64,000 nucleotides of DNA from Thamnaconus septentrionalis (GCA_009823395.1 CM020501.1:5037861-5101860); one strand, 5' to 3'; counted from the first letter of the stretch, positions 1 through 11,803 are shown. The notes: generated by a model from the letters alone, not told the origin. A program made the numbers and translations.

Positions 1-66
1 CTGAACTAAACTCCCACTTCCCGCAAGTTGTACAGTCAAACTGTCAGGCTGTAGAACTCTGCTTAC

Positions 67-3000
67 TGGGAGCCATTTCCCAATGTCCCCAGTGTGCAGC
101 CAGCCGTCCTTGTCCAGGGCCTCGGCCGTTTTCTCCGGGTCCTTCAGGTACCCCTGGAACACGTTTGGTCCTTTGACGCACACCTGGAGCAAGCAGAGGA
201 GACGCCACCATCACTGAAAGCCAGACAGTAAAATTACGCAGCACCTTCCTGGAAACTTTTAGTAAATCCATTATCAAATCAGTTTGGTTGTGGCTTTGTC
301 ACAATTTCATCAAAAACATTTTGTTTTCTAAAACCCTTAAAAAAAAGAATCATGTTCTGCATTATAGCTGCTTTACTTTTAAGTTCTTTCCAGCCAGCAT
401 TGCTATCACTGTGTTCAATGAAGTGCCAATTTAAACTTAAAAATATGAATCCTGCTACATTCATTTAGCCTTCTCTATTCTTTTCATTCACTCTCAACTA
501 TGTACAAGTTGACCTTGAGAGACAGTGGATGGTAATCAGTAACCTGAGTTATATTTTATTAATTTACAGACAATGGGTATAGTTCATTTGTTACAGGAAA
601 TGTAGAAATGATGGAAATTAAACATATTTTTGTACATGAGGAGAAAAAAATGAATTGGCTTTTCAGTCCACAAGATGGTGCTAAAGCACTAGCGGCGTTA
701 CACGTATATGGCAACCTGAGTGAAAATATTACAATTCCTGAATCAAGTGGACTCAAGAGGACTGAAAAAAATAAAGAGTTCTTGTTCTAAACAAACAGCA
801 CATCAGGAAAAATATCCCAGGGTTGTTGTTCTAGTCAAAGACAGGCTGTGGCTGGTGCTGTGGCTGAACCAGCGACTCACCTCTCCTTCTCCATTCGCAG
901 CAAGGTAGTTCATTTCTGGCACATCCACCATCTTGATGTAGTTGCAGGGCAGCGGAGGCCCAACATGACCTGCGTCCACAAACAGCCCGTCAGACTCCAA
1001 TGAGTCAAAGACACTGAGGTTTATTTGACACACAGAGTAAATCATTGTGGTGAGGCTCTCAGCTCGTACCTGCGCTCCAGTCCCCAGGCAGCGACATGGA
1101 GCAGCCGGCGGTGCATTCCGTCTGACCGTAGCCTTCATAAAACTGCGGAGCGGACACAGCACGTTTCAGTCACGAAACTTGGCCATGAAAACACAAGCGG
1201 GAAGTGGCGGAAAGTTGGAGCCCACCTGACAGCCCAGCGCTGCTCGGAGGAACGTCAGGATGGTGGGAGACACCGGAGCTGCTCCTGTGATCATCATCCT
1301 GACGCAGCCACCCAAGCTCTCCTGCAACCAAACAACTGAAGCTTGTAAACCAGACTCTGAAAACTGAGGTGGTGCAAACACTTGGTTACTGTACTTATGT
1401 AGAATTGTCAGGTGTTTCCACTTCACTTGAGTATTTCACTTTTTACCTTTACTTCCTAGATTTCTTCACAACATCTGAACTTCCTACTCGTTACATTGGA
1501 AAAAAAACATCATCACTTTTGTATTTAAAAGTGTTTCAAAGATACAAATTGTGTTAAAGATGTTGTTGCTTGAAGTGGAGATATTTGAAGAGTACTGTCG
1601 CGTAGTTCAATTAAAAGTAGAGGATATTTAAGAGGGAGATTATTTTAGAGCACCTCAGGTTTGGGGTCACTGTTCAGTACGTTTTCAATGCAGACAATAA
1701 GAAAACGTAGAAAATAACAATGTTTTTTGTGATTAAAAGTGTCGACACCCAATAATGACTCACTGGCCAGAATCATTACTAATTACAATTTGGTTGTACT
1801 GCAGTTGAAAAAGAAAAAAATATTTATCGTATTACCATATACGTTATATCATGAGAACAGCAAAGCAATTAAAAACGATCCAGATGCTCATGCAACACCT
1901 TTGCTCAGTTCACTCTAGATTATTCTGTCACAACCTTTTCTTTTTTGCAAAATCAGCAATGAACATATTGCTTACTTGTCAAAAACTTATTTTTGCTTTG
2001 TCTTATTACTACACAAGTTCATTCATTCATTTTCTATACCCGCTTATTCCAATTCAGGGTCACGGGGGTCTGCTGGAGCCTATCCCAGCTGTCTTAGGGC
2101 GAAGGCAGGGTACACCCTGGACAAGTCGCCAGTTCATCGCAGGGCCACATAGAGACAAACAACCATTCACACTCACATGCACACCTACGGACAATTTACA
2201 GTGTTCAATTGACCTCACATGCATGTTTTTGGAGTGTGGGAGGAAGCCGGAGAACCCGGAGAGAACCCACGCAGACACGGGGAGAACATGCAAACTCCAC
2301 ACAGAAAGGTCACAGGTCCGGGCCCCGGAATCGAACCCACGACCTTCTTGCTGTGAGGCGGCAGCGCTAACCACTGCGCCACCGTGTCGCCTACTACACA
2401 AGTTACTTTTAGTAAAGTTAAGGGTTCTAATCAGTGCTTTTACCGAAGTATCCAAACATTTGCTCAAGTACAAAATGTGAACACTTTTGCCAACTCTGCA
2501 CAACACACATTGTCGAGACTTTCTGGGATATTTTTTTTTTCTTGGCCACCAAAAAAATGATGCGTTATTTTCTCAGTAGCATCAGCATGCATTCATTCAC
2601 AGTGACTTGCATGCTGCAGTGTTGCTGATGTTGTGTCTGCAGTGTGCCTTGCTAACCTGCACTTTTTTGAAGATGAGTTTGTCCCATATGCTGTCTTGTC
2701 TGACCAGTCCAGTTTTAAGCTCTGCCTCCTTTCGACTGAAGGCAAAATCCAGGAGCCATTTTTTCAGAGGAGTGTTGGCTTGACTGAACACCTGGTGAGA
2801 GTCCGGGTGGATCGGGGGTGATAAAACAAGCAAACATTACATTCAAAAGTCAAAAATTTGACTGACTATTGAGTTATATTTTCCTTTTTTTTCACAAGTG
2901 AACCAACCTTGTCAAACATGCGGTTGAGCAGACGAGGAACCACCGGGAAGACTGTGGGCCGCAGAGTTTTCAAGTCATCCATCAAAAGTTTGATGTCTCC

Positions 3001-6000
3001 CTGGAAAAAGCCGATTCGGCCTCCATGGATGAGGATGACGCCCTGACGAGAGCACAGAGTTGCTTATACACACAAGATTTGTTAGTAATTACCTTTGCCT
3101 GAGCACTTGTGTTGATGCCAGTAATCCTTCTAAGCTGAAAAGTTAATGGTTTCATGGACAATTACGTATCGCAAATAAATAAAAATAAAAAAAAGTTGAG
3201 AAAAAAAGTTATTTTTTTGGATTCACGTTAACGCCTCCTGCCTGCTTTCTTGTTTTCTTTAAAGCCACGCTGTGCCATTTAATTTGATGCTTCTAAATAT
3301 CCCTGAGCCAATGTCACTCAGGTTTTGAAGCCTTTCCCCTGGGAAAATAAATGTTTTCTTGAGAAAAATAAATCTTGAAACGCGGTGAACACAATAAGAT
3401 CTCTTTAAACCAGGGGTGGGCAAACTACGGCCCAGGGGCCCGTTAAGCTTTTTGAAGAAATTATATTATTAATCAGTAAGTCATAGAATAGCTGTATTTT
3501 CTACATGTTTTTAGTGTTTTCAGAGTCCATTCAATTAAGAGCGAAATACCGCGGGGCTTCAAAGACACTGATTTTGTTGCAACTTTGCTTTGGTTCATTT
3601 TCAATAAACATTAAAGCAACATGTTTTCTACATATCCCATGATGTATCTTTTCCTCCTATGAGGTGGCTCACCAAAACACTCCATCCACCTGCTGCTGCT
3701 GCTCTGCCCCCCTCTATCACGTTTTAGAACCCACTGTGGGCCAACAGTCAAACAGTTTTCCCACCCCTGCTTTAAACGTCTCTCATTAATCGCCATCAAA
3801 TAACAGTGACAAAAACAGCGCCAGCAAAAGCTGAGAAAATGTCATTTGACATTGATTACCATGTAAGCTGCGGATTATGTCTATTACACATTCTTTTTTA
3901 GCATTTCCGGCGTGCTATCTATACCAGATCGCAAGATTAAAAAATAGTGATATCGATGTTAGCAGGGCAAAAAAATGCTGTTAATCACACCTCACTTTTT
4001 CATCCCACAACAAAAACACCTGTACTACTAAAAATCAAGGCATTTGTACAAAAACAATCTTGAAAACACAACATAAGACACAGTTTGAATATCTTCAATG
4101 TTGATGTTTTTTTGTTTTTTAAATTGACTTGTGAGTTTGTCCAACACATACCTGTATAACCCTCTCAAACATGTGAGCTAGGGGGAGATACGATATGTGA
4201 ATATCACGGACGTTCAGCATGCAGTGCACCTGCAGGGGACACACAAAACGAAAAAAACACATGCACGTATGCAGGTCAAGCGCCGCGTACTGTACCTCCA
4301 CCACCCTCTCAAACATGTGGGCCAAAGGGAGGAAGGAGATGAGAACGTCAGTATTGGAGGGCTTAAGACAGCCCTGGACCACAGAGGAGAGAAAGAGAGA
4401 GAGAAGGAAGGATGGATGGTGGGTGGGAGGGAGGGAAGGAAGGTGGGAGGACGTACAGGAAAATACAGAGTGGATCAACCCGGGGGATACGGTGACTTCA
4501 GGAAGATCAGTGGAACAATTTGGTTTTGCTTTCATCCTCGTGTCACAAACACAACGTTGAAGATTCACATGTGAGAATTTTCCTTTGACAGAGAAATTTG
4601 CCAAATTGGGATCCATTTGCTTCCTGTTAAGAAGACAATAAAGGACCTTAAGACCTTTATTGATCCCACAGTGGGGAAATTGGCAAAGACATTTTTCACG
4701 TCCCCAGACGAAAACGTCGTCACGAACAGGATTCGAACCTGTGCAGGGAAACCCCATTGGATTTCGAGTCCAACGCCTTAACCTCTCGGCCACCGTGACT
4801 ACTAAAAAAACACGAAGCTAAGAAACTCCTGGTTTTTTAAAAAGCAGTAGAATCTGAAATGATTGAGGAAAAAACCCCAAAATATTCAATGTAATATTGC
4901 TCTGATCATTTTGGACATGATCCTATTTGCTCAATACTTGGAGGGCGTGTTATTGAATGATCTGATCAGGTTTTTATCATCTTTCATGGTTTTTAAGGGT
5001 TGAGGATAATGGTCAGATATAATGAAGACTGAACTTGAAAAGGAAGCAGAAAAAAGTCCAACAAATTGTAACAATCAAGTTCAAGACAAAGTTGCATTAA
5101 AAGGTATTTAGTACAGTTTTGTTTGTTTTGTACCTCAGTCATTTTTAAGAAAGCTGCAGTGTTGGAGATGACATTTCCGTGCGTCAGCATTGCACCTTTA
5201 GGGTTTCCTGATGAGCAGAAAAGTCACCGGTCAAGATAACGCGTGCGGTTAACATGACTGTCAGTAAAATGTAGAAGCAAGTCATGTGACTACCTGTGGT
5301 TCCAGATGTGAAGCAGATAATAGCAAGGTCCTCGGGTTTCGGGGCCTGTAATCATAAGCACACATCTACAGCCGTGCACGAGAAGCTCTCACCCCGAGTG
5401 AATTATCAATGGTTCCATATTCTGATCATTTTCACATCTTTTTTTTATTTTTCCTTCCAGACCACAATGGAACCCACTGGTGTGCACTTGATTAGTAAAT
5501 AACAAAACCCTCGATCTCGAGGATCCCCAGGAGAAACGCTAGGTTGTAGCTTCCTGCTAACACTGATGCTTTATGAGCGGAAGAGAATTAGGGCCTCAAG
5601 AAGATAAAAAATTCTGAGAATAAAGTCGTGATTAAATCAAATTCCAAGATTAAAGTCGAACTGTCGAGAATAAAGTCGAAAGGCTCTGCGCGCAAGATTA
5701 GTGGAGTACCAGTTTCCTGTTTACTTCGGCTTTGTTCACAAAATTTCAACTTAAAACTCGAAATGGAAACTTAAAAAAAAAAAAAATCCTTCCTGTAATA
5801 TTTTTTTTCTTCTTCTGGTCCTAATCCTTTTTCACATTTATTGGACCTTCCATTGTAGGAATGAAAAAACAGACATTAAGTGTTGTCATTAATGTGATAT
5901 CAACACCCTTTGTGACAACACAAAGGCCTGGTTTCCGAACTGTGTTTTAGCAAACACTATGTCAACAAGCAAAAAAAGGAAATGAAGGAGCTTTGGTCTT

Positions 6001-9000
6001 TTTTTTTTTTTCTTGATAGGCTAGATACATTATTTTTTGTGATTCTTCCAAAATATGGCATCTTTAATTCTGAAGAGTCCTCATTCATTCAGTATAAAGA
6101 TCTCTTTGTCAAGCCGGAGATGACTCACCACTGGTTCCTTGTGGTTGGCTTTCCCCAAGGCCTGTAACAATAACATGACGAGGAGAGTGAGATGCAGGGG
6201 TGATAATGATCCTGTTTTAAACAAACAGCACATCAGGAGAACTAATTGGGCCTGTTTTTGTTGTTCTAGTCAACAGACAGGAGGGAGAAGCAGGTGAGGT
6301 TTTAATAAAACAGGCCTGTTTATCTCTGAATATATGTGAAACACGGCCAAAAGGGTCGTTTTCTCACCTCAAAGTCGGCCAGACTGATGATCTCCACGCC
6401 GCACTCCTGCCCGCGGCTCACCAGCTCGGCGTCAAACGCTTCCATCAGCACGATGGTCTTGACGGTTTTCCCTTTCCCATTCACACACTCCAGGATGATT
6501 TGGGCCTTTTGCGCCACATCGCAGATTATCGTCGAGATGGAGCCTGGGAAAAAAGGGGCAACGATGATTAAAATCAAAATAACTGAATGGAAGCAGTTGG
6601 TAGGACTGTCGGGTGTCCTCAGTGATGAGTGCGGGTGGCACGGTTCATGTCACGGTGCCTCTTCTCTCTACCTTTCTCGATGATGTAGCCGATGGACTCT
6701 GTGCCGAGGGTGTCATACAGCGGAACCACCACCAGGGAGTACGTGTAACAGGCCACCTCGGAGATGGTCCACTGGCAGTGGAGGCGTCAATCAATGTGAA
6801 AGATGAAGTCCAGGTCAATCAATAAATAATGTCATAACACAGTAAAAAGGCCAGCGAGTTCGGCCAGTGATGCTGTACAGTGAAGCACTTTCAATAACTC
6901 ATTTTTAATCTTTAAAGGGTCAGAGGGTAAAATCTTTAAGGACGGCCGCCTGACAGGGCGTTCAGTAGTCAGGCCACTGTCAGACAGGCTTCCTTAAAGA
7001 ATGGCAGCGCAAGATGGCAGTTAACTCGGAGCAAGGCCCTTATTGCTCTACGTATGTTCTCATAATATAAGAACTGTTCTATGGGTCGGAAAACCAAATG
7101 ACTTATTGTACTGCAAGGATACACTTTTATGAATCTATTTATGGGCAATATTTTAAGCTTCTACCAGTATAAAAATCATAAATTAAGCCAAATTTTACAA
7201 ACTGGACCTTTAAAATGTTGAGGACTTGACGCTGGCTTTGTTCATACGCTTTCATAAAGTGATGAACTGCTAACGCTGTCTGCATTTACTGTGCTGAATC
7301 AATCTCTTTAGATCACCAGCTGATCCGTCCTTGTAAGAAAAATATTAATTCCATGTTTGGATCAGACCAGGGACAGGCTGTGTTTGAAAAAACATGGAGG
7401 CATTTGACTGCACTGTGAACCCTGTCGATTAGCCAGAGTTTCATTTCAGCATCTGCCCTGATCACGATCTGTCTTTGTCCAGACCGACGATCAAAGATCA
7501 ACAATACATCAAGCACACTGTAAGGCTGGACCATCAGGTTAACAAGAAAACAAGACGGCCCATGTTTGGTCAACAAAGCTGGAACAGCAGCAATGACGAG
7601 ATGCTTCATGTACCTCTGGTCTGTTCTGGGAGAAAATGCCGATGAACTTGTTTCCTGTGTGAGAGTGTCCTCTGTGGAGGAGAGCAGAGCCGACGCACTC
7701 GGCTCTGTCGGCCACCTGCGCACAACAACAGACAGTTCATCAAGATGGCTTTTTTGTGTGTTGCGCCCCTGAAGATTGTGCGTTAATAGTGACCTCTCAC
7801 CTCTCTGTAAGACAGCCACTCATAAGGCTGGTTGGGTTTCCTCGATCCGAGGCAAGGACCGTCATCTGCGGAAACACGACATTCTCAAAAACATTGAACT
7901 GAAGTGCTGCAGTCAAATAAAACTCACGCCTCCTCTCAAACATATACAGGTTATCACTCCCCCCAAATAAACACAAATAAAAGAAAATAAAACAAATCAG
8001 TAATAGGCAAAACTACTAACTACTACTTAAACGTATCCACAATAGCCCACTGTGGTGTTTATGTTCTAGTGAAGTGACTCTTTGGAAAGTTGGAGAGTGA
8101 CAGGAAAAGAAGGGGAGAAAAAATTGCAAACTGGGTTTGTTTCCATCAAGCGGGTGGAGAGGATGAACGACCCGCTTGATGGAAAGAAGGTACAAAACGT
8201 GGCTGGAGCAATGTGCGGGAGTGGGGAGGTTGCAATAGTGAAAACAAAACAAGTTAACTATAAAAAGAGAGAGCTGATGATGCACGTAGCTTTAGCAGTT
8301 AGCTTTAACAGCGGCCACACATAACGGCCAGCCGCTACAAGTACATTGTTTCATGTAAAATTCTATTAGTTTTTTTTTGTTTTTTTTCAACCTTATTCAA
8401 TTAGATAGTCAATAAAGCAAACACAAGATGTGGAAACCTCCAGTGACAGAAAGGACAGGAACACTTTTAATTTATAGATACACATAAACAACAGGAGAGC
8501 AGAACTGACTTGATTCTCTGATGCCTCGGAGGAAAACCTCGTACATGGTCAGCGCATCGCTGTAGTAATGTGTGAGCAGCTTTCCGTCTTCTGTCAGCAC
8601 TGATCTCCGCACCCGCTCTTCACCCTGCAGGACACGAACAATCACAGTTAGGAGCAGTGACGCTACTCAGCATTTAGCTTGCTGCTAAATGATTTTGCTG
8701 CTTTAGTTTAGGCTGCAACAGTTTGTGCCATGTGATGTGGAAGCACCAAACTTTTAAAGGCTTGCAGGGTTTTCACGTAACCTAATAAGTGTTGTTCCCA
8801 ATTTTACCATAAACAAACAGATGCTGTTGTCACAACATCTCGAGGGACAACAACTCTGTCAGATGATGCCAAAGTCAAGTCTTAAGTCAGACTCAGTACC
8901 GCTGCCGTTTCTCCAGAAATGTCACCAGAAAGGAAAATGTTGGAGTGTTTCATCATGTGTATATCCATCTATCCATCTATCTATCTATATCTATCCATCT

Positions 9001-10697
9001 ATCCATCTATCTATCCATCCATCTATCTATCCATCCATCTATCTATCCATCTATCATCCATCTATCTATCTATCCATCCATCCATCTATCCATCCATCCA
9101 TCCATCTATCCATCCATCTATCTATCCATCCATCTATCTATCTATCCATCTATCATCCATCTATCTATCCATCTATCTATCTATCCATCTATCTGCTGTG
9201 AAATAGTTTGTGATTGGTTTAACAGCCCCCGAGCCCCCGAGCTGCTCTTCAGACCAGGGGGACCTGGGAAATACTGTAAGCAAGCGCGAGGTGTAAACGA
9301 TGGCTGCAAGCGGAAGGTTTTCGAGAGACTGAAGCTTGTTTTTGTCTGGCTTTGGCAAGAGTCTGGTTAAACATAGCCGTTCACCCCGAGGGCAGAAACA
9401 CGTAGTTAATGACATTCCTCACTTTAATGAGAAGACTTGAACTGGCTAAACCATCAGTTAAAAACACAAATTGGTTCTTTTGAAAAGCACAGTGTTCGCC
9501 CAATCATTGTCAAAGCTTTGGCCCCCCTTCACAGGTGCTTTCTATGGGCATTTTTACTGGCAGGACAGTAACTTATTCACTGGGCCATTTACCAGTTTAG
9601 AAGGGCCACTTTCCTCAGTCAATCATAATAAATATTTAACAACAGCAATAGAAAAACATTTTTTTTTAATACATTTGGTCTCTAAAAGCCACATTCAAAT
9701 GGTATTTGTGATGAAGCGCCACTCAGTTTGACTGTTGTTGGCATCGGGAGCTTTCAAGCGTCTGATCATTTCCATGTGGTGTCCTTGCAGATGGAGACAC
9801 TTGCAGTGCATGCCATTTTAAACACAGACTGTCTCCTGAAGTGGCTTGAATGTGCTGTTTTTCCCTTACAGCCTTGTTATTTCTCGGCATCCTCCACCGG
9901 TCCTCCCGCGCCTCCTTTAGACGTAAACTGAGGCTATGCGTCAGCTGCCTACTGTAAACCATGTCTGCTCCCTCTGTTTAGAACACACATCATGTGAAAG
10001 TACACTTTTCTGAATCTCTGAGTGCGCCAGCTGTGCCTCTCACTCACCGGGCTGTGTGGGTCCGATCCCTGCTATTGGCCAATCGGTCCTTCAGTTTACT
10101 ATCTAATGGATTACATAATTCTTCCCTCTCAGGCGCTCTGCCAGCAAAGCATGACGTAGCGTGAAAAAGGAGTTCCAAGATTTCTACAGAGAAAGCTGAA
10201 TTCTTTGTGTAGATCAGGGAAGGATCGTCATTTGTGAATCATGTGTGGGAATGTGAAAGATAAAGAGTCTCTATGAGCCATCAGCAGCCTCAACTACGAT
10301 GGTCTGTGGAGAGGATTCATGGAACATTCCAACAGAGTGAGCAACGTTAACCAGAGCTCTGCAGTATTCCAGTTTCAGTAACAGTGAGTTCAGGACTGGG
10401 CTGGATTCCCATTCTCATAAGTGGCAGAATTTTAAAATAGAGAGATTTATGTTTGATTCATTTTTTTAAATAATTGTTCTCTAAAGAAAAGCGATCACGC
10501 ACCGGTAACTCCTCTGACTGCTGGTTGATGTCACATCTCGGCCCGATGGCCTTTGGCCGGAAGGCGAACCAGTAGGTTGTGAGGGCAGCGACGGCACCCA
10601 TCCCCATGAGGGCGTTAGTGGGCAGCCCGCGGACGTACTCCCGCAGCTCGTCCAGCTCGGGGATCCGCAGCTGTCTCAGGACTTCCTGAGCCTGCAT
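67..10697 (-). CDS. acsl1: Long-chain acyl-CoA synthetase 1 (ACSL1), 3' end outside the window
   Basis: Activates long-chain fatty acids to acyl-CoA with ATP, on ER and outer mitochondrial membranes (family knowledge). Coding exons from 5' to 3': 10503-10697, 8510-8624, 7801-7865, 7614-7715, 6672-6771, 6368-6543, 6129-6161, 5294-5345, 5134-5207, then 4296-4373 or 4152-4229, 2908-3042, 2657-2791, 1226-1321, 1070-1142, 881-969 and 67-183. All have GT/AG borders and keep frame, giving 545 residues. The N-terminus starts [10 protein letters not shown] as in ACSL1 and has one membrane anchor (about residues 28-47). The ATP P-loop TSGTTGNPKG is at 275-284, the gate [10 protein letters not shown] follows residue 318, YGQTE is at 457-461 and the TGD aspartate is at 539. 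The chain stops at WLP, so the last part (about 150 residues in mammals) is missing. The 5' UTR of the start exon runs to an acceptor at 10718. ACSL1 rather than ACSL5 or ACSL6 rests on the N-terminus and the helt neighbourhood. I cannot tell which fish paralogue it is. Confidence 0.96.
783..845 (+). repeat. Copy 1 of a dispersed intronic repeat
   Basis: About 63 bp starting with TGTTCTAAACAAACAGCACA and ending with TTGTTGTTCTAGTCAA and GACAGG. It is closely matched at 6213-6281 in another acsl1 intron, in the same orientation. No known family is recognised. Confidence 0.6.
2020..2391 (-). mobile_element. tRNA-derived SINE (V-SINE-like), full length with 13-bp target-site duplication
   Basis: Read on the minus strand, the element begins with a Pol III A box (TGGCGCAGTGGTTAGCG) and B box (GGTTCGATTCC). 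It continues through the core shared by fish SINEs (GTGTGGAGTTTGCATGTTC, CCTCCCACACTCC) and ends in a LINE-like tail with ATGAATGA repeats. TACTACACAAGTT flanks it exactly at 2007-2019 and 2392-2404, the mark of LINE-machinery insertion. It lies in the acsl1 intron between 1322 and 2656, on the same strand as the gene. The family name is my recollection; the structure is directly visible. Confidence 0.85.
3411..3769. mobile_element. Non-autonomous hAT-type element (MITE) with 8-bp target-site duplication
   Basis: Terminal inverted repeats CAGGGGTGGGCAAACT (left) and CAGGGGTGGGAAAACT (right, read inwards) bound 359 bp. CTTTAAAC lies on both sides (3403-3410 and 3770-3777), the 8-bp duplication expected of hAT transposases. 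There is no transposase reading frame inside. It sits in the acsl1 intron between the Y-gate exon and the next exon. Confidence 0.85.
4152..4373 (-). other. acsl1: Mutually exclusive acsl1 fatty-acid gate exons (F form 4296-4373, Y form 4152-4229)
   Basis: Two consecutive 78-nt exons have the same phase and both end in the gate helix. The upstream one (4296-4373) reads through [15 protein letters not shown]; the downstream one (4152-4229) reads through [15 protein letters not shown]. Each has its own AG acceptor and GT donor. Only 66 nt separate them, with a T-rich tract before the second acceptor. F-gate and Y-gate splice forms are known in the mammalian ACSL family. They fill the same position (residues 305-330 here), so transcripts should use one or the other. 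Including both would stay in frame but duplicate the gate. Confidence 0.9.
4646..4680 (-). repeat. LINE-like 3' tail downstream of the tRNA-Ser
   Basis: On the minus strand a segment reads AATTTCCCCACTGTGGGATC followed by AATAAAGG. This is the 3' tail style of fish LINEs of the CR1/L2/Rex type and of SINEs that borrow it. It starts 38 nt beyond the tRNA-Ser 3' end in the same orientation. I found no clear target-site duplication around the pair. Confidence 0.45.
4718..4799 (-). tRNA. tRNA-Ser, anticodon CGA
   Basis: 82-nt serine tRNA on the strand of its host gene acsl1, inside the intron before the gate exons. The 7-bp acceptor stem is complete (GTCACGG with TCGTGAC, one G-T pair) and the discriminator base is G, as in serine tRNAs. 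The anticodon loop CTCGAAA lies between GTTGGA and TCCAAT, giving anticodon CGA. A long variable arm is present and the B box GGTTCGAATCC is perfect. A TTTT Pol III terminator lies at 4714-4711. It closely resembles vertebrate tRNA-Ser(CGA); I see only two likely differences, one in the D loop and one in the variable arm. A LINE-like tail lies about 40 nt downstream, so a retrotransposed copy is the main alternative. Confidence 0.88.
5614..5682 (+). repeat. Short degenerate tandem repeat of an AAAGTCG unit
   Basis: Units of the form GAGAATAAAGTCG or AAGATTAAAGTCG occur three times with imperfect spacers. Repeats of this type are common inside fish MITEs, but no element ends are seen. Confidence 0.4.
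6213..6281 (+). repeat. Copy 2 of a dispersed intronic repeat
   Basis: Matches 783-845: both share AAACAAACAGCACATCAGGA at the start and TTGTTGTTCTAGTCAA near the end. The middle is more diverged and a few bases longer. It lies between acsl1 exons 6129-6161 and 6368-6543. Confidence 0.6.
8961..9194 (+). repeat. ATCT/ATCC microsatellite
   Basis: About 234 bp of interspersed ATCT and ATCC tetranucleotides in the first coding intron of acsl1. It is open in several frames as repetitive Tyr/Pro/Ser/Ile strings, which are not genes. Confidence 0.95.
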
Positions 10698-11615
10698 GAC
10701 TGTTGTTCTATAGTGACCCTGCGGGGGAAATGAGAGGCATCATTACAGAGCGTCTTTTCAGAGGAAATTGCCAGCGCAGCACCGGCGTGGAGAGACAGAC
10801 GGATGTTGTGTAGGACATTTTTATATCAATAGATCTCTTGTTGAGGGCTGTGGCAGCAGACGCACACGCAGTCCAACTCAGCTGAATGAAAACTTACAGT
10901 GAGCAGTGTGGAGACTTTTAATTAAGGACAAGGGCGGCAAGAACAAAAGAATTTTTGTATCTGTGGTAATGAACTGCCATCTGCAGCTATTTTGATAACA
11001 GCTAATTCTAATTCTCTGGTTCAGCTTTCTCTGATATCACTTGTACAAAAAGCCTTTTCCCTTAAATACCCGAACCAAAATGAAGGCTTGTCATTGCCAC
11101 AAACTGTGCTATGCCTCAACATTACAGTTGACGTCATGAAAATGTGAAAATTTAATGTTAACCCGATTTGGATCATACACCTCCCCCCTCTATTTGTGGA
11201 AATTTCAAGTTTCAAGCCCCATCTCTTCTAATATCCTTGTCAAAACACAGTGAGGGCAAATGCACTGCTGCCGCAGTGTGGAAAGTTCCTGCATGTTTTA
11301 TGTCATTTTTGTTTGGCGGCCCTTCTCAAGTGTCTCTCACACAAAAAAAGGCAAGACGTTTCACCCTCCCCAACGGCTGTGCGCTTGAAGACAAAGACAC
11401 AGGAAGGAAATATGACAACACGTATTTTCACATCTCCCTCAAGAACACTGGCATGGCTGAGAGCAGGGAGCGCACTGAACGCTGGATGACTTTTGTTCTG
11501 AATGAACAGGTGTGTTTGACTTGGGAACAGGCTCTCCAGTTAGAATATTAACTTAACAAATCACATGGTGATGAGAAATGTGCAGAAAACAAGACTGGTT
11601 TTACATATCACAATC

Positions 11616-11660
11616 AGAATACTTCATTCATCCCCAAGGGGAAATTACTTTTTGTTACAA
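11616..11660 (-). repeat. LINE-type 3' tail fragment
   Basis: On the minus strand this reads AATTTCCCCTTGGGGATGAA followed by TGAAGTATTC, the 3' end style of fish CR1/L2/Rex LINEs. No reverse transcriptase reading frame lies upstream on that strand. Confidence 0.4.
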
Positions 11661-11798
11661 CACCAACCCAATGTGTACAAGGAAAAAATAAAAAAGCATA
11701 AGTAGGAAATAAGGTAATAAGAAATAAGAGCAATAAGAGCAATCGAATATCAAGTAGAAAAAAATGGAAAAAAACAATAAATAGTGTGTGTGTACAAC

Positions 11799-11803
<5 letters not shown>

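Larger units (their letters stand above)
184..10502 (-). other. acsl1 introns between coding exons
   Basis: Introns longer than 300 bp were read for other content. 184-880 holds one copy of the dispersed repeat. 1322-2656 holds the SINE. 3043-4151 holds the hAT MITE. 4374-5133 holds a purine-rich tract and the tRNA-Ser. 5346-6128 holds the AAAGTCG repeat. 8625-10502 holds the large microsatellite. I see nothing recognisable in 6772-7613 or 7866-8509. The shortest introns are 5208-5293 (86 bp) and the 66-bp gap between the gate exons. Confidence 0.7.

Noticed and set aside
2060..2506. A 148-residue open frame on the minus strand
   Set aside because: It runs through the SINE and matches its tRNA-like head and core, not a protein family.
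4119..4793. A 224-residue minus-strand open frame containing two copies of [10 protein letters not shown]
   Set aside because: It is read-through of the tRNA-Ser, two alternative acsl1 exons and intron; the splice sites define the real coding parts.
8961..9194. Regular repeats resembling a CRISPR-like array, with long open frames
   Set aside because: It is a simple ATCT/ATCC microsatellite in a vertebrate intron, without distinct spacers or cas genes.
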